Assembly: GCF_023369555.1 (NCBI RefSeq)
Contig: NZ_JACJVC010000002.1
Coordinates: 62,001-126,000, forward strand
Length of the DNA: 64,000 nucleotides
Origin: Actinomyces sp. AC-20-1
GTDB taxonomy: Bacteria; Actinomycetota; Actinomycetes; Actinomycetales; Actinomycetaceae
Reading direction: 5' to 3'
This document shows, one piece after another, positions 1-8,524 of the stretch (positions are counted from its first letter, which is position 1; each line of letters begins with the position of its first letter). A program made the translations under genes and the position numbers. The notes beneath the pieces were generated by a model. It saw only the letters and a program-made list of their open reading frames with translations, did no database searches and had not been told where the DNA came from.

Positions 1-97
1 CGCGCGCCCGCTCGTAGGACAGGGAGGCGACGTCCGCGTGGGCGTTCTCGCCGCCGGCGTCGCTTCCGAGGGGGGAGGTGTCCGGGCTCAGGCTCAT
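1..97 (-). CDS. xseB: Exodeoxyribonuclease VII small subunit, partial
   Basis: Small subunit of exonuclease VII, which with XseA degrades single-stranded DNA in the cytoplasm. Only the first 32 codons are present; the gene runs off the left edge. After a variable Ser/Gly/Asp-rich leader of about 24 residues the reading is ASLSYERAR, matching the LSYEQAR helix that opens actinobacterial XseB proteins. xseA lies on the same strand at 7018-8346, which supports the call. The two genes are usually adjacent or overlapping; here 6.9 kb of sugar-utilisation genes separates them, so xseB must use its own promoter or read-through from the GH32 gene. No clear Shine-Dalgarno is visible. Confidence 0.75.
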   Translation of the reverse strand, partial: MSLSPDTSPLGSDAGGENAHADVASLSYERAR

Positions 98-244
98 ACG
101 GCGATTCTTGCACGGTGGTCCGACGCGTTGGGAGGCCCGGGAGCGGCCAGCGCCGGAGCAGCCCGGGGGACCCGCGCGCGGGGTGGCGGCCGCGCTTGTG
201 GAGACGGGCGGCACGAGGCCCGGCGGCAGCGTCACCTGTCAGGC

Positions 245-1468
245 CTAGGCGGTTGTCGACACGGTCAAGTCGGAGTCCGTGCTGGTCGCGAAGCACCCCG
301 TCCGCAGGAAGACCTCGAGGACAGGGCCGTCGACGAGGACCGGGACGTGTCTGCCAGGATCACCGGGAATGGTCAGGCTCTGGTCGTCTGAGGCCACCTC
401 GGTCCCGGTCGCTGTGCGCCTCAGGACGGTCGTGGTCCCGCCGCCCGAGGACGCGCTGAGGGTGGTGGCCGAGGGATCCCAGTCGAGCAGGGCCGGCGAC
501 CCGGTCTGCGCGGTCTCGTTGAGGGCGGTGAGCCTTGCCGTGAGGCTCGGGTGCGGGCGCGTCACGAGGTGACCGCCCTCGAGCGACAGCTGGTGGGGGA
601 CGCTGTGAGCGCCGACCCAGCCCTGGGCCGGGCCGCCGACCCCGCGCATCCAGAATATGAGGCAGGGCTGACCGTCACGGTCACGGAAGAAGGAGGGGGC
701 GTAGTAGCTGTCTCCGTAGGTGAGGCGGTGCCAACGGTGCGGGGTGAACCGGTTGTGCTCGTACCTGCCGATGGCGTAGGCGACGTGGTGCAGCACGTCG
801 GCGTCCCACACGGATGTGATGAGCACGTGGGACCCGTCGATCTCGAACAGCTGCGGGCACTCCCACAGGGTGCCTGTCCACACGGGGTCCGTGACGCTGC
901 GTGAGCGCTGGGCGGCCAGCCCGTCGTAGCTCCACCTGAGACGGTCGGGTGAGGAGAAGGCCGCGGCCGCGGCGGTGCCGTCGCGCAGGGCCGTGCCCAC
1001 GAGCATGCGCCAGCCGGAACCGTCGCGGAACACGAAGGGATCGCGGAAGGCGACGGCGTCGAGCTCTGTGGGCAGGTCGACGACGACGTCGCCCTTCTCC
1101 CAGTGGTCCCAGCCCGGGTCGGTGGGGCGCGCGACGCGGACGCGACCGATGCCGAAGTCGGGCACGCTCACTGAGGTGTAGAAGGCCAGGGCCTCACCGG
1201 CGTCGTCGATGGTGACCGACCCGGACCAGACGCCGTCGTCGCCATCGCCGGGGGCCAAGGCGATGGGGCGGTGCTCCCAGGTGATGAGGTCGTCGCTGAC
1301 GGCGTGCCCCCAGTGGCAGCCGGGTGCCCATGCCGTGCGGCCGGGGACGTGCTGGAAGAACAGGTGGTAGCGGCCGTCAACGACGCTGATCCCATGCGGG
1401 TCGTTGATCCAGCCTGACTGGGCCGTGAAGTGCGCGGCGGGCCTTGTGCGTGTGGGTGCCCCATCCAT
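245..1468 (-). CDS. Glycoside hydrolase family 32 (intracellular beta-fructofuranosidase/fructan hydrolase)
   Basis: A 407-residue GH32 enzyme that cleaves beta-linked fructose from sucrose, inulobiose or fructooligosaccharides. The three diagnostic motifs are present: WINDPHG at residues 20-26 (nucleophile Asp23, usual form WMNDPNG), FRDPF with the transition-state Asp143, and WECPQ with the acid/base Glu203. The catalytic five-blade propeller comes first; the C-terminal beta-sandwich after about residue 300 is shorter than in long family members. There is no signal peptide, so it should act in the cytoplasm on imported sugar. It is divergent from the transport genes and shares the palindromic operator with them. 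Exact substrate cannot be read from sequence. Confidence 0.9.
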   Translation of the reverse strand: MDGAPTRTRPAAHFTAQSGWINDPHGISVVDGRYHLFFQHVPGRTAWAPGCHWGHAVSDDLITWEHRPIALAPGDGDDGVWSGSVTIDDAGEALAFYTSVSVPDFGIGRVRVARPTDPGWDHWEKGDVVVDLPTELDAVAFRDPFVFRDGSGWRMLVGTALRDGTAAAAAFSSPDRLRWSYDGLAAQRSRSVTDPVWTGTLWECPQLFEIDGSHVLITSVWDADVLHHVAYAIGRYEHNRFTPHRWHRLTYGDSYYAPSFFRDRDGQPCLIFWMRGVGGPAQGWVGAHSVPHQLSLEGGHLVTRPHPSLTARLTALNETAQTGSPALLDWDPSATTLSASSGGGTTTVLRRTATGTEVASDDQSLTIPGDPGRHVPVLVDGPVLEVFLRTGCFATSTDSDLTVSTTA

Positions 1469-1525
1469 TGTCCATCCCCCTTGATGAGATTGTCATGAGC
1501 TGCGAGTGCCTGCGAGGACGAGACC

Positions 1526-1564
1526 AGTATGGGGTTGGCACGACGTTTTGGCAAAACGTATTGT
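1526..1564. promoter_or_regulatory. Divergent promoters with a 17-bp LacI-type operator
   Basis: Bases 1543-1559 read ACGTTTTG-G-CAAAACGT, a perfect inverted repeat with 8-bp arms around a central G, the format of LacI/GalR operators. It overlaps two plausible sigma-70-type promoters. Rightward: TTGGCA at 1535-1540 and TATTGT at 1559-1564, spacer 18, toward the binding-protein gene. Leftward: TTGCCA (complement of 1549-1554) and CATACT (complement of 1526-1531), spacer 17, toward the GH32 gene. The LacI protein encoded at 5856-6899 is the obvious candidate ligand. Palindrome is seen; promoter assignment and partner are inference. Confidence 0.65.
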
Positions 1565-1638
1565 CAGCGATGGGGACGGCCGACGACGTCACGTCCCACC
1601 TCTCCGTGCACTGACGCACAGAAGATGGAGGCGAAGTG

Positions 1639-2940
1639 ATGATGCTTCGTGGTACCTCAGCCCAACTTGCCCGACGCACGTTCCTCGGAGGCAGCCTCAC
1701 CCTCGCGACCGCGGCGACCCTCGCAGCATGCGGTGCCGGCGGCAGCGGCTCCTCAGACGACGGCGACACCCTCACCGTCCTGGTCGAGGCCGGCGGACAC
1801 GGCCAGCTCCAGCCGATCGCCGACCAGTTCCAGGCGGAGACCGGGACCAAGGTGTCCTTCGTCGAGCTCCCCTACGACGGCCTCTACAACCGCCTGAGCA
1901 GCGAGCTCAACGGCAACGCTGTCTCCTTCGACGTCGCAGCCCTTGACGCCATCTGGCTTCCCGCGTTCCAGAGCTCACTCACACCACTGGACAGCCTGTT
2001 CACCGATGAGGTGAAGGGGGACATCTTCCCCGCGCTCGTCGAGGAGGCGGCGGTCGACGGCACCTTCGTGGGGATGCCGGTGTGGACCAACGCCGAGATC
2101 CTCTTCTACCGCAAGGACCTGTTCGAGGACCCCGCCCACCAGGCCGCCTTCCCACAGGCCTACGGCTGCGAGCTCACCCCGCCGGCCACCTGGCAGCAGT
2201 ACCACGACGCTGCCGAGTACTTCTTCAACGCCGGTGGTGGGGACTACTACGGCACCGACGTCAAGGGGGCCGTCGAGACCGAGTGGCTCGCCACCCTCTC
2301 CCAGGCCGGCGAGGAGGTCATGGTCGTTGACCTGGACGGCAAGGTCTCGCTCGGCAGCAGCGAGGGCCGTGCCGCCCTCGACTTTTACACCGGGCTGCTG
2401 CCCTTCGCGCCCTCCGGGGCGGCGCAGCTGGACTGGGCGGGTGCGCAGAACCTGTTCAACCAGGGCCAGCTCGCGCTCATGCGCTTCTGGGCGCACGCCT
2501 ACCGGCAGGTGCCCGAGGGCTCCCCGGTGGCGGGCAAGGTGGGGGTCGCCCCGATGATCGGCGGTGACGCCGGCGTAGCGGGTGTTCCGGGCGCCTGGTA
2601 CCTGTCCATCGCGCAGGCGAGCAAGAAGCAGGACAAGGCCCTCGAGTTCATCCGGTACGCATACGACCACAACGAGCTGAGCGTCGACACGAGCCTCGGG
2701 CTCGCCTCAAGGATCTCCGTCCTCGAGTCGCGCCAGGATGACGAGGGCTTCGAGCACTACGCCCCACTCCTCGACACCCTCAACGCTCCCGCGACCCGGC
2801 CCCGCCCGGCCATCGCCCACTGGCAGCAGATCGTTGACACCGCCCTCATCCCGATGATCCAGAAGGCAGTGGAGCCGGGTGCGGACAACGCCGCACTCCT
2901 CGAGGATGCGAAGGCGCAGGTCGAGAGCGTTGTCGGCTGA
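1639..2940 (+). CDS. ABC sugar transporter substrate-binding lipoprotein
   Basis: Extracellular solute-binding protein of a carbohydrate ABC importer, family 1 type. The N-terminus has a twin Arg (ARRTFLGG) followed by a hydrophobic stretch and a lipobox ending LAAC at about residue 31, so it is probably exported by Tat and lipid-anchored. The mature part starts with a Gly/Ser linker and then TLTVLVEAGG, the usual first strand. GGAGG at 1627-1631 is 7 nt before ATG 1639; GTG 1636 and ATG 1642 are in-frame alternatives. It overlaps the permease gene that follows and shares its operon. The neighbouring GH32 and GH91 genes suggest fructan oligosaccharides or difructose anhydride as ligand, which is inference. 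Confidence 0.85.
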   Translation: MMLRGTSAQLARRTFLGGSLTLATAATLAACGAGGSGSSDDGDTLTVLVEAGGHGQLQPIADQFQAETGTKVSFVELPYDGLYNRLSSELNGNAVSFDVAALDAIWLPAFQSSLTPLDSLFTDEVKGDIFPALVEEAAVDGTFVGMPVWTNAEILFYRKDLFEDPAHQAAFPQAYGCELTPPATWQQYHDAAEYFFNAGGGDYYGTDVKGAVETEWLATLSQAGEEVMVVDLDGKVSLGSSEGRAALDFYTGLLPFAPSGAAQLDWAGAQNLFNQGQLALMRFWAHAYRQVPEGSPVAGKVGVAPMIGGDAGVAGVPGAWYLSIAQASKKQDKALEFIRYAYDHNELSVDTSLGLASRISVLESRQDDEGFEHYAPLLDTLNAPATRPRPAIAHWQQIVDTALIPMIQKAVEPGADNAALLEDAKAQVESVVG

Positions 2941-4333
2941 CACCCTCTCCCGTCCGGCGCCCGCGGGCACGGCGGCAACCCGCGGAGCCGGTGGCCAACC
3001 GGCTCCGCGCCGTCGGGGCATCACGGACCGCCAGTTCGCCACCCTGCTCATGCTGCCTGCGACGGTGTTCCTCGCGCTGTTCGTCTTCTTCGAGTTCTGC
3101 CTCGGGCTCGCCGCCGCGCTCATGTTCTCCCTCCTGGGCAACGCGTCGAGGATCTTCAGGACGGTCTTCCTCTACCCGCTCATGATCGCGCCGGTCGTCG
3201 CGGGCCTGCTCTGGCGGTTCCTGCTCATCGACAGCTTCGGCATCATCAACGAGCTTCTCGACAGGGCCGGGCTGCTGTCGTCGTCGGGAGACATCCCCTG
3301 GCTGTCGGACCCCGACATCGCCCTGTTCTCCGTCGCCATCCCGGACATCTGGCTCACCACGTCGTTCATGACGCTCGTGCTGTTCGCCGGCCTGCAGAAC
3401 ATCCCGGGTGACGTCATCGAGGCAGCGAGGATCGACGGCGCCCGCAACCTCACGATCCTGTTCCGCATCATCATCCCGCTGCTGCGGCCCGTCATCGCCG
3501 TCGCCCTCATCATCCGCGGTGTCGACGCCGCACGCGCCTTCGACGTCATCCTCATCCAGACGAACGGAGGGCCTCAGCAGAGCACCGAGGTCATGTCGAT
3601 GCTCATCTACCGCACCATGGTCCGATTCGGCGACCCCGGGCTTGCCAGCGCCATGGGCACTCTCTACCTCATTGCCATGATGGTCATCGCCTCGATCGCA
3701 GTCATCGCCTCCTTCATCAACGGGGCGGTCACCGCGCTGCTGTCCACCCTCATCTCACTGCTGCTGGCACTGCCCGCCGCCTACGCGGTCACACGATTCC
3801 GCACCCGTTACGGGCGGGTCTTCATCGTCCTGGCACTCGTCATGCGGATGGTCCCCCCGATCGCCGTCGGAGTCCCCATGGTGCAGGTATTCCAGTCCAT
3901 CGGCCTGTATGACACCTCCCTCGCCCTGGCGCTCGCGCACGTGACCATCTCACTGCCGCTGTCCATCTGGCTCATGGCCAGCTTCTTCGAGTCCGTTCCG
4001 GTCGAGCTGGAGGAGGCGGCCAAGATCGACGGTGCCAGCCGGCTCGGCGCCCTGTGGCGCGTCGTCCTGCCGGTCACGTCAGGAGGCATCGCGGTCACAG
4101 CCATCTTCGCGTTCCTCGCCTCATGGAATGAGTTCCTCTTCTCCCTGCTGCTGACCGCCTTCCGGTCGCAGACGACGCCGATCGTCATCGCCAACTTCCA
4201 GACCCAGTTCGGTCTCGACTGGGGTGCGATGACAGCACTCGCCATCCTCTACTCCGTGCCAGTCATCCTGCTGACCTTCATGCTTCAGAAGCACATCGTG
4301 GCAGGCATGACCCTCGGAGCGGTGAAGGGCTGA
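2906..4333 (+). CDS. Fused sugar ABC permease (MalF-type + MalG-type in one polypeptide)
   Basis: Membrane channel of the sugar importer. One uninterrupted frame carries two permease cores, each with its ATPase-contact EAA loop: EAARIDGA near residue 175 and EEAAKIDGA near residue 375. The first half keeps TM1 (LLMLPATVFLALFVF) but runs straight into the end of TM2 (EFCLGLAAAL); the extracytoplasmic loop of roughly 65-70 residues is absent. After the last TM of the first half (about residue 268) the frame continues into NGAVTALLSTLIS, the second TM of a MalG-type protein, so that protein's TM1 and first loop are missing too. Both BPD_transp_1 cores survive. ATG 2906 overlaps the upstream gene by 35 bp; TTG 2930 is an alternative start. 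No ATPase gene is nearby, so a shared MsmK-type ATPase is likely. Confidence 0.75.
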   Translation: MRRRRSRALSADTLSRPAPAGTAATRGAGGQPAPRRRGITDRQFATLLMLPATVFLALFVFFEFCLGLAAALMFSLLGNASRIFRTVFLYPLMIAPVVAGLLWRFLLIDSFGIINELLDRAGLLSSSGDIPWLSDPDIALFSVAIPDIWLTTSFMTLVLFAGLQNIPGDVIEAARIDGARNLTILFRIIIPLLRPVIAVALIIRGVDAARAFDVILIQTNGGPQQSTEVMSMLIYRTMVRFGDPGLASAMGTLYLIAMMVIASIAVIASFINGAVTALLSTLISLLLALPAAYAVTRFRTRYGRVFIVLALVMRMVPPIAVGVPMVQVFQSIGLYDTSLALALAHVTISLPLSIWLMASFFESVPVELEEAAKIDGASRLGALWRVVLPVTSGGIAVTAIFAFLASWNEFLFSLLLTAFRSQTTPIVIANFQTQFGLDWGAMTALAILYSVPVILLTFMLQKHIVAGMTLGAVKG

Positions 4334-4378
4334 ACCGTCACCGCCTCCCCCACCAGACCACCACCCCTCGCGTCAACG

Positions 4379-4401
4379 CCGGCCCCACCTCCCGGGGCCG
4401 G
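4379..4401 (+). terminator. Intercistronic GC hairpin
   Basis: Perfect 8-bp inverted repeat CCGGCCCC / GGGGCCGG with a 7-nt loop, lying between the permease stop (4333) and the GH91 start (4439). There is no U-run. It could attenuate transcription into GH91 and lacI or protect the upstream message. Confidence 0.45.
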
Positions 4402-4438
4402 TGGGGACCCCGCACCGCAGGACCCGAATCGAGGCATC

Positions 4439-5781
4439 ATGCACCCCACCACCTACTACGACGTCACGACATGGCCCCACGGAGACCCGTACGACGACAT
4501 CGGCGCGGTCATCAACGACATGGTCGCCGACATCAAGACCCGCCAGCACGACCCGGACACAGGCTCCGGGGGCAAGCCTGGCGCGGTCATCGTCATCCCC
4601 CCGGGCGACTACCGGCTACGCACACAGGAGCGCATCGACATCAGCTTCCTCAGGATCCAAGGGGCCGGGCACGGCTTCACCTCGTCGAGTATCCGCTTCA
4701 ACGTCCCCCGCGAGGAGTGGGCCGGGCTGCACGAGCTGTGGCCTGGTGGCAGCCGCGTCATGGTCGACCTGCCGGTGGCACCGGCTGGTGAGCCTGCCGA
4801 CGCCGCCGCGTTCAGGATCATCCGCCAGGGAAGCCCGCGCATCAGCTCCGTCGAGCTCGTGGGATTCTGCATCGACGCCTGCACTTCGACGACGACGGCA
4901 CCACCGCCGACCCGGAGAACTCCTACGTCAACGGCAAGACCGGCATCTACGTCGAGGACCCCAACGACTCCTTCAAGGTCACGGGAATGGGCCTGGTGTA
5001 CCTCGAGCACGCGCTGACGGTCTGCAAGGCCGACGCCCTGTCCATCCACGACTGCTTCATCGCCGAGTGCGGTTCCTGCATCGAGCTGCTCGGTTGGGGC
5101 CAGGCCTCCAAGGTCACCGACAACCTCATCGGTGCCGGCCCGGCGGGCCACTCCATCTACGCCGAGAACCACGGCGGGCTCCTCATCGCCTCGAACAACG
5201 TGTTCCCGCGTGGCTCCAGCAGTGTCCACCTCCATGGGGTCACCCGCTCAAGCGTCACCAGCAACCGGCTGCACTCGTTCTACCCTGGCATGGTGGTCCT
5301 CGACGGCTCCAGCTCGGAGAACCTCATCGGCTCGAACCACCTCCTGCGTGACCATGAGCCATGGACACCGTTCCTCGACATCGACAACGGAAGGGACGAC
5401 GACGAGGGCCTCGTGCGCCTTGAGGGCTCCGACAACTCCGTCATCGCCAACCACCTGTCCCTCGCAGTGGACTCGGCACGTGTCCGGCCCGCGGGCAGGC
5501 GACCAGTTGCGATCCGGGTGGTCAGCGGCTCCGGCAACTACGTGGCCAACAACCACGTCGTCGCCCGGGACACGAGCGCTGAGGCCAGCGACTCCTGCTT
5601 CGAGGCGCAGGTGGGAGCGATGCTGACCACGGACGCGTCGCAACGCCTCGACACCACGACCGTCCTGGTGGAGGACAGCGCGACGATGACGACCGTCGTC
5701 GACTCGGGAACAGAGGGGCAGGTGGTGCTCGACAGGTCGGTCAACGCGTTCAGGGCGACGCCCGAGATTGGTGCCCGCTGA
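4439..5781 (+). pseudogene. Inulin fructotransferase / difructose-anhydride hydrolase (GH91), frameshifted
   Basis: Right-handed beta-helix enzyme of family GH91, which converts inulin to difructose anhydride I or III or, in some members, hydrolyses the anhydride. Family hallmarks are strong: GGKPGAVIVIPPGDY, IQGAGHGFTSSSIRF, WPGGSR, YVNGKTGIYV, GWGQASKVTDNLIGAG and NHLLRDHEPWTPF. The first frame ends its homology at GFCIDA (about 4879); homology resumes one frame over at LHFDDDG. Restoring one G (GACGCCTG to GACGGCCTG near 4877) gives the expected GFCIDGLHF and a product of about 447 residues, full family length. No signal peptide is visible, unlike classical secreted inulin fructotransferases, so the ancestor probably acted inside the cell. 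A sequencing error is possible. Confidence 0.85.
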
Positions 5782-5855
5782 TCGAGGCGGGCTCACGAGC
5801 CGTCGTGTGAGAGTTGGTGCTGGAAGCAGTACCGCCACTCCGAGAAGGGAAGCAG

Positions 5856-6899
5856 ATGGCGCGTCGCAAGACTGTGGGGATCCGGGACGTCGCCCGGGAG
5901 GCGCAGGTCTCCGTCACCACCGTGTCGCACATCCTCAACAACGTGTCGTACGCCCGGGCCAGCGAGGAGACCCGCCAGCGAGTCCGTGACACCGCAGCCC
6001 GGCTCGGCTACGGGCCGAACCGAATGGCACGGAGCCTGCGCCTTCAGCGCTCGGAGATGATCGGTCTGCTCAGCGAGGACATCGCCACCACGCCGCACGC
6101 GGGACGCATCCTCCTGGGTGCCCAGGAGACAGCGCGTGAGGCCGGCCTCACCCTCGTCCTCATCAACACGACACAGTCGGCGACCGACACGGAACGAGAC
6201 GTCGAGGCCCTCCTGCGCCAGCAGGTCGACGGCGTCCTCTACGCCACGATGTACCACCGTGTCGTCGAGGTCCCGGAGGGTCTCGGCAGCGTGCCCACGG
6301 TTCTCATCGACGCGCAGGACGTGAGGGGCAAGGTCTCCTCGGTGGTGCCGGACGAGGCCGCCGGTGCCGCGGCTGCCGTCCAGGAGCTCATCGACCACGG
6401 GCACCGCCGGATCGGCTTCATCACGAACACCGACGACGTTCCCGCCACCCACGGCCGGCTCGCCGGGTACCGGGCAAGCCTCGAGGGCGCAGGCGTTCCG
6501 TTCGACAGCTCTCTCGTCGTCGCCCGGGTCTCCGAGACCGAAGGAGGCTATGAGGCAGCCCTCGCAGTCCTGCGGTCCAGCCCCCGTCCCACGGCGTTGT
6601 TCTGCTACAACGACCGTATGGCCATGGGTGCCTACCGTGCGGCGGCAGAGCTGGGCCTTCGGGTTCCTGACGACCTGTCGATCGTCGGGTTCGACAACCA
6701 GGAGATCGTCGCGGAAGGGCTTTACCCGTCTCTCACCACAGTTGCCCTGCCCCACTACGAGATGGGCAGGTGGGCGATGAAGCGCCTCATCGCCATGCTT
6801 GGCACCGACGGCGAGGACGCCCCACCTGTGGAGCACGTTGTCCTGCCGTGCCCGCTTATCAGACGTGAGTCCGTGGCTGTCGCCCGCGCCATCGGCTGA
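5856..6899 (+). CDS. LacI/GalR-family transcriptional regulator of the fructan locus
   Basis: A 347-residue repressor. The N-terminal helix-turn-helix reads IRDVAREAQVSVTTVSHILN, followed by a hinge ending MARSLR and a periplasmic-binding-protein-like sensor domain (LINTTQSATDTE, GHRRIGFI, FCYNDRMAMG, IVGFDNQEI). The start is ATG 5856, preceded by GAAGGGA; an upstream in-frame GTG at 5814 would add only a non-homologous leader. As the last gene of the rightward operon it probably senses an imported sugar and releases the palindrome at 1543-1559, repressing both divergent promoters. Ligand is not predictable here. Confidence 0.9.
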   Translation: MARRKTVGIRDVAREAQVSVTTVSHILNNVSYARASEETRQRVRDTAARLGYGPNRMARSLRLQRSEMIGLLSEDIATTPHAGRILLGAQETAREAGLTLVLINTTQSATDTERDVEALLRQQVDGVLYATMYHRVVEVPEGLGSVPTVLIDAQDVRGKVSSVVPDEAAGAAAAVQELIDHGHRRIGFITNTDDVPATHGRLAGYRASLEGAGVPFDSSLVVARVSETEGGYEAALAVLRSSPRPTALFCYNDRMAMGAYRAAAELGLRVPDDLSIVGFDNQEIVAEGLYPSLTTVALPHYEMGRWAMKRLIAMLGTDGEDAPPVEHVVLPCPLIRRESVAVARAIG

Positions 6900-6985
6900 C
6901 CGCTGAGGGGAGGGGCGTCGCTGTCCGCACAACGGCCAGGACGGGCCCGGTCCCTCAGGCCGTCACCCTTGTCCGGTCACGTCCT

Positions 6986-7002
6986 GCGGGTCAGGGACCC
7001 GC
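6986..7002. terminator. Hairpin between convergent lacI and xseA
   Basis: GCGGGTC-AGG-GACCCGC is a perfect 7-bp stem with a 3-nt loop between the 3' ends of lacI (stop 6899) and xseA (stop 7018). It could end transcription in both directions, though no T-run follows on either strand. Confidence 0.5.
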
Positions 7003-7017
7003 GTGCGGGGCGGCGGC

Positions 7018-8346
7018 TCAGGATGGTGGGGCGGTCGGCTTGGTGGTGCCCACGACCTGGGCGATGAGACGGCCCTGGGCGAGCACGCCCTCGATGAGGT
7101 CGCCCTTCCTCAGGTCCTCCGCGCTCGTGACGACGCCGACGCCCGGCTTGCGCAGGATCGCGTAGCCGCGGTCGAGGACCCCCTGCGGGGACAGGGCCGT
7201 CAGCTGCGCGCGGTGAGCCCGCAGGTCCGCCGACGCCAGGTCGAGGGCACCGCCCAGCGCGCGGCGCATCCTCTCGCGGGTGCGTCCCAGCTCCGCCTCC
7301 TGCTCGCGGACGATGACCGTCGGGTCCGCCATGACGGGGCGCTCGCGCACACGGTCGAGGCGGGTCTGCTCCTCATCGAGGCGGGCGGCGAGGGCTGAGC
7401 GGATGCGCGAGCGGGCCTGGTCGAGGCCGACCGTCTCCTGCGCCAGGTCCGGCACGATCCGTCGGGCCGCGTCCGTGGGGGTCGAGGCCCGGTAGTCGGC
7501 GACGTCGTCGAGCACGGGTCGGTCCGTCTCGTGGCCGATGGCCGAGACGAGCGGCGTGCGGCAGGCGGCGGCCGCACGCACCAGCCCCTCGTCGGAGAAG
7601 GGGAGCAGGTCCTCGACGGCGCCTCCGCCGCGGGCGACGACGATGACGTCCACCAGCGGGTCCGCGTCCAGCTCCTGGATCGCCGCAGTCACCTGGCCGA
7701 CGGCGTGCACACCCTGGACGGCCACCTCACGGACCTGGAAGGGCAGTCCCGGCCAGCGCAGACGGGCGTTGACGATGACGTCGTCCTTCGCCTTGGCGTC
7801 GCGCCCGCACACGAGGCCCACCGTGCGGGGCAGGAAGGGCAGGGGCCGCTTGCGCTCAGGGGCGAGGAGGCCCTCGGCGGCGAGCGTGCGGCGCAGCTGC
7901 TCGATACGGGCGAGCAGGTCCCCGGTGCCGACGGCCCGGACGTCGTCGAGCTGGAGCTGGAGGGAGCCTGCGCGCGTCCAGAAGGTGGGGCGGCCGTGGG
8001 CGACGACGCGCATGCCGTCCGTGACCTCGGCTCCCATCGCCTGCTCGGAGGAGACGAGGTCACGGCGGTACATGGCGGCACGCAGGCTGACCTCGGTGGA
8101 CACGTCCCGCAGGGTGAGGAAGGACATGCCGGAGCGGCGGTTGACCTGCACGACCTGGGCCTCGACCCACACCTCGGTCATACGGGCGACGTAGCCCTCG
8201 ATCTTGGCGGACAGGAGCGACAGCGGCCACGGGTTCTCAGGCGTCGTCTCGCGGGCGAGCCGGGCAGGCTCGCGGGTGGTGGCCGGGTTGGCTCGCTGGG
8301 CGTCTGAGCGTTGGGCGGCCAGGCTCGACGGGGGCTGCGGGGTCAC
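7018..8346 (-). CDS. xseA: Exodeoxyribonuclease VII large subunit
   Basis: Catalytic subunit of exonuclease VII, which degrades single-stranded DNA during repair. The 442 residues show a variable Pro/Ala/Arg-rich leader of about 40, an N-terminal OB-fold (EGYVARMTEVWVEAQVVQVN, SFLTLRD), the catalytic core (GLVCGRDAKAKDDV, ARGGGAVEDLLPF, SAIGHETDRPVLDDVAD, ASTPTDAA) and an Arg/Glu-rich coiled-coil C-terminus that binds XseB. The start is GTG 8346; CACAGT at 8353-8358 (complement) lies 6 nt upstream, so the mRNA may be leaderless. Its normal partner xseB has been pushed 6.9 kb downstream. Confidence 0.93.
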   Translation of the reverse strand: MTPQPPSSLAAQRSDAQRANPATTREPARLARETTPENPWPLSLLSAKIEGYVARMTEVWVEAQVVQVNRRSGMSFLTLRDVSTEVSLRAAMYRRDLVSSEQAMGAEVTDGMRVVAHGRPTFWTRAGSLQLQLDDVRAVGTGDLLARIEQLRRTLAAEGLLAPERKRPLPFLPRTVGLVCGRDAKAKDDVIVNARLRWPGLPFQVREVAVQGVHAVGQVTAAIQELDADPLVDVIVVARGGGAVEDLLPFSDEGLVRAAAACRTPLVSAIGHETDRPVLDDVADYRASTPTDAARRIVPDLAQETVGLDQARSRIRSALAARLDEEQTRLDRVRERPVMADPTVIVREQEAELGRTRERMRRALGGALDLASADLRAHRAQLTALSPQGVLDRGYAILRKPGVGVVTSAEDLRKGDLIEGVLAQGRLIAQVVGTTKPTAPPS

Positions 8347-8524
8347 GGGGCCACTGTGCCACGCGGACGGGCGCTACCCGCTGCGTGCGCTCCCGGTGCT
8401 GGCGTCGGCAGTGGGCTCCTCGGGCCGGGTCCCCGGTCTCCGGGCGTGGGGAGCCGGGCGCCGCAGGTGCAGCCCCTGGGGAGCCTGCCGCGTGGGCGCG
8501 TGGAGGCGGGGCCGGGCACGGGGG

